Source of the DNA: Vogesella alkaliphila
GTDB taxonomy: Bacteria > Pseudomonadota > Gammaproteobacteria > Burkholderiales > Chromobacteriaceae
Direction of reading: 5' to 3'
DNA length: 64,000 nucleotides
Assembly: GCF_014652475.1 (NCBI RefSeq)
Contig: NZ_BMYW01000006.1
Location: forward strand, 55,319-119,318
The notes under the pieces were generated by a model. That model saw only the letters and a program-made list of their open reading frames with translations, was not told the DNA's origin and searched no databases. Below are positions 62,106 to 64,000 of this stretch, in pieces (position 1 is the stretch's first letter; the number at the start of each line of letters is the position of its first letter). The position numbers and the translations under genes are program-made.

Positions 62106-62501
62106 TCAGCGCACGGAGCGGGTGAATGGGAACACCTTGGTCAGGCCGAGGATGTCGGTGACCAGCAGCACGAAGAACACCAGCAGGATGGCGCCGATGA
62201 TGCCGCCGGCCGGCGCCTTGTCGATCTGGTCGGCGAGGCTGGCGGCCTCCTCGTCGGTCAGCGCGGCGACGCGCTCGTGGGCGCTGGCTGGGTCGATGCC
62301 CAGGCGTTCCATTTCGCTGCGCACATTGTCGCGGGCCAGTACCGCGGCCAACCGGGCGTGACCGGAGTCAGGCGCGCTGCTGACCGCCAGGCGGGCCACC
62401 TCCTCGGTGCTGACCATGGCGGCGTGGGCGGACTGCAGCAGGCTGAGGTTGAGCATGGAGCAGCAGACAACAAGGGCGAGCGTGCGCTGAAAGCGTTTCA
62501 T
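62106..62501 (-). CDS. PA2779-family membrane protein
   Basis: The 131-residue protein has a signal peptide (LALVVCCSMLNLSLLQSAHA) and a helical middle with charged repeats (ALTDEEAASLADQIDKAPAG). One C-terminal membrane helix (about 100-120) follows. It matches the PA2779 family, always found beside the PA2778 peptidase, which may process it. GAGGAACAC precedes the ATG. Role unknown. Confidence 0.85.
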   Translation of the reverse strand: MKRFQRTLALVVCCSMLNLSLLQSAHAAMVSTEEVARLAVSSAPDSGHARLAAVLARDNVRSEMERLGIDPASAHERVAALTDEEAASLADQIDKAPAGGIIGAILLVFFVLLVTDILGLTKVFPFTRSVR

Positions 62502-62681
62502 GATGTGTTCCTCGTGCAGGATAAGAAGCAGAAGACGCCGCGTCGCATGCCGTGATTCATGAAGAGGACGAGCGTTGAGCCATTATAGACAGCGCATTTG
62601 CATGAATTGGCCTATTGCATGCCCGGATGTAAACACCGGCGCAGGTGAAACGGCGCCACCAAGGTTGGCCGCAAGACCGCG

Positions 62682-62763
62682 CAAGACAAAACGCCCACCG
62701 GATGACCCCGACGGGCGTTGGGCGATGTGTCACAGCCGGGCCCGGGCGCGCCCTACGGCTCCG
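62682..62763. repeat. First copy of an 82-base direct repeat
   Basis: This segment covers the terminator and last codons of the binding-protein gene. It is identical to 63919-64000, 1237 bases away, up to the window edge. A DUS-like word lies just before each copy (62664, 63899). Confidence 0.95.
62690..62721 (-). terminator. Intrinsic terminator of the amino-acid-binding-protein gene
   Basis: AACGCCC and GGGCGTT pair around a GC-rich loop. On the minus strand TTTTG follows. The same hairpin is present in the duplicate copy at 63927-63958. Confidence 0.78.
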
Positions 62764-63646
62764 GCTGGTCGCTGAGCGCCTTCAGGTTGGCCTTGAGGCG
62801 ATCGCTCATCGGCATGTTCAGCACCACGCCATTGGGCGGAATCGGCGACTCGAACCACTTGTGGTACAGCCGGCCAAATTCGCCGGACTGCATCAGCCGC
62901 GCGATGCTGCCGTCCACCAGTTTCTTGAACTCGGGATCATCCTTGCGCAGCATGCAGCCGTAGGGTTCGACCTGCAGGGTGTCGCCGACGACGCTCAGCG
63001 CGGCCGGGTCCCGGGCGTTGGCGCGCAAGCCGAACAGCAGGATATCGTCGAGCGCCAGCGCGGCCGCGCGATTGTTTTCCAGCAGGGCCAGCGACTCGGC
63101 GTAGTCCTTGGCCAGCACTAATTGCATGCCAAGATTGTGGTCGGCGCTGTACTTGCGCAGGACTTTCTCGTTGGTACTGCCCGCGGTGGTGGCCACCGTT
63201 TGTCCGGCCAGATCGGCGTAAATCCTGATCTTGCTGCCGGTTTTCACCAGCAAGCGGGTGCCGGCATAGAAATGGCTGACCGCGAAGGCGACGACCTTGC
63301 CGCGGGCGGCGTTATTGGTGGTGGAGCCGCACTCCAGGTCATAGCTGCCGTTCACCAGCAAGGGAATGCGGTCCTGGGCGCTGACCGGCATATAGGCCAC
63401 CACGAGACCCGGCCTGTTCAGCCTGGTTCGCACGTCGCCGACGATGGCCTCGGTCAGATCCACCGCAAAGCCCACCGCCTTGCCCTGCCCGGGCCGGTAG
63501 CTGAACGGGACGGCCGCCTCGCGATAGGACACGGTGATCCTGTTCGTTTCAAGGATCTTGTCCAGGGTCTGCGCCTGGACGAAGGACGACATGGCCGCCA
63601 GGCCGGCGATGAGCCACGCGGCAGGCTTCGGATTCATGGTTCTCAT
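62753..63646 (-). CDS. Amino-acid ABC transporter periplasmic binding protein (GltI-like)
   Basis: The 297-residue protein has a signal peptide (AAWLIAGLAAMSSFVQA). A family 3 solute-binding fold follows, with ITVSYREAAVPFSYRPGQGK, KAVGFAVDLTEAIV, VNGSYDLECGSTTNNAARGK and AGQTVATTAGSTNEKVLR, typical of glutamate/aspartate binders. No permease or ATPase gene is present in the window. AAGGAA lies 5 bases before ATG 63646. Its 3' end is repeated at the right edge, so a second related gene probably follows upstream on the same strand. Confidence 0.9.
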   Translation of the reverse strand: MRTMNPKPAAWLIAGLAAMSSFVQAQTLDKILETNRITVSYREAAVPFSYRPGQGKAVGFAVDLTEAIVGDVRTRLNRPGLVVAYMPVSAQDRIPLLVNGSYDLECGSTTNNAARGKVVAFAVSHFYAGTRLLVKTGSKIRIYADLAGQTVATTAGSTNEKVLRKYSADHNLGMQLVLAKDYAESLALLENNRAAALALDDILLFGLRANARDPAALSVVGDTLQVEPYGCMLRKDDPEFKKLVDGSIARLMQSGEFGRLYHKWFESPIPPNGVVLNMPMSDRLKANLKALSDQPEP

Positions 63647-63918
63647 GTGGTTTCCTTCAAGCGGCCCGGAGCCGTCACCATTCGCGCTGACGCTGCCATC
63701 AGCAAAGCCGCGCGCCTGACACCCGTGTCGTTGAGATCATTGACGATGAAGGCGGCAGATAAGGCCTGCCGCCGCCCGCAGCCGGCCATACGCCGTGCTT
63801 CCTTAAAGCTAGATGCCCGTCCGCCATGCGCCATGACGTAGATCAACCGCCGGCATCCTGTTCACGCTTCGTGCCCGGACATGGCGCAGCCGGCCAAGGT
63901 TGGCCGCAAGCATTGCCA
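63647..63918. other. Gene-free stretch upstream of the binding-protein gene
   Basis: About 270 bases with no credible gene. It ends in a DUS-like word (63899-63908) belonging to the downstream end of the next copy. No clear promoter was seen. Confidence 0.4.
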
Positions 63919-64000
63919 CAAGACAAAACGCCCACCGGATGACCCCGACGGGCGTTGGGCGATGTGTCACAGCCGGGCCCGGGCGCGCCCTACGGCTCCG
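63919..64000. repeat. Second copy of the 82-base direct repeat, cut by the window edge
   Basis: Identical to 62682-62763 as far as the window goes, including the terminator hairpin and the stop codon at 63990. Confidence 0.95.
63990..64000 (-). CDS. C-terminal end of a paralogous binding protein (cut by window edge)
   Basis: Only the codons for Glu-Pro and the TAG stop are visible, the same as the end of the gene at 62753-63646. By position and repeat identity it is probably a tandem copy of that gene. Confidence 0.55.

Overview
The window reads as one stretch of a high-GC betaproteobacterial chromosome. It is most likely from the Neisseriales, family Chromobacteriaceae (Vogesella/Chromobacterium-like). 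This rests on the folC-SPOR-cvpA-purF-metZ gene order, the pepP-ubiH-visC order, the type IV pilin set and general protein style, not on a database search. No rRNA, tRNA, CRISPR array, integrase or insertion sequence was seen.

The outstanding feature is a short non-coding word, GTTGGCCGCA, scattered through the whole window. I count 45 exact copies, 23 in + and 22 in - orientation, where well under one is expected by chance; 32 extend to AASGTTGGCCGCA (S = G or C). It occurs inside genes, in intergenic DNA, and as facing inverted pairs just after genes, where it can form terminator-like hairpins. This is how the DNA uptake sequence (DUS) of Neisseriaceae behaves, but the word is unrelated to the known DUS dialects and lacks their CTG core. 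The same window carries type IV minor pilins (51-54 kb) and a secreted ComEA-like helix-hairpin-helix protein (8.6 kb). I propose a DUS-like self-recognition signal with its own specificity.

Layout. 0-6 kb: a cut-off exported protein, an ornithine cyclodeaminase-like enzyme with a YheO-type regulator, nucleoid protein NdpA, an MsbA-like ABC exporter and CorA. 6-14 kb: malate synthase G, the ComEA-like protein, an NlpE/META envelope protein, an OsmB-like lipoprotein, an NfeD/slipin operon and small proteins. 14-16 kb: a repeat-rich strip followed by one AT-rich gene, an ABC-ATPase/TOPRIM (OLD-like) protein that looks like a recently acquired defence gene. 16-19 kb: valS. 19-28 kb: a fatty-acid degradation cluster on the minus strand (psrA-like tetR, fadE, thioesterase, fadL, fadB-type, fadA). 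Matching palindromes of the form GAAAC-N4-GTTTC lie at the regulator, at fadL and, 20 kb away, at the acyl-CoA-binding protein gene, suggesting one regulon.

28-34 kb: metZ, purF, cvpA, SPOR, folC and two small proteins. 34-37 kb: uup, an NlpC/P60 lipoprotein and an unknown protein. 37-41 kb: a TRAP transporter with a twin-arginine binding protein. 41-47 kb: dnaE, small proteins, a histone-deacetylase-family enzyme and a parvulin. 47-51 kb: a diguanylate cyclase, ACBP and a UDP-sugar dehydrogenase. 51-54 kb: a five-gene minor pilin operon. 54-59 kb: dsbC, two ubiquinone hydroxylases and pepP. 59-64 kb: a methyltransferase, a FemAB-like protein, the PA2778/PA2779 pair and a polar amino-acid binding protein whose 3' end and terminator are repeated at the right edge, implying a tandem paralogue that continues beyond the window.
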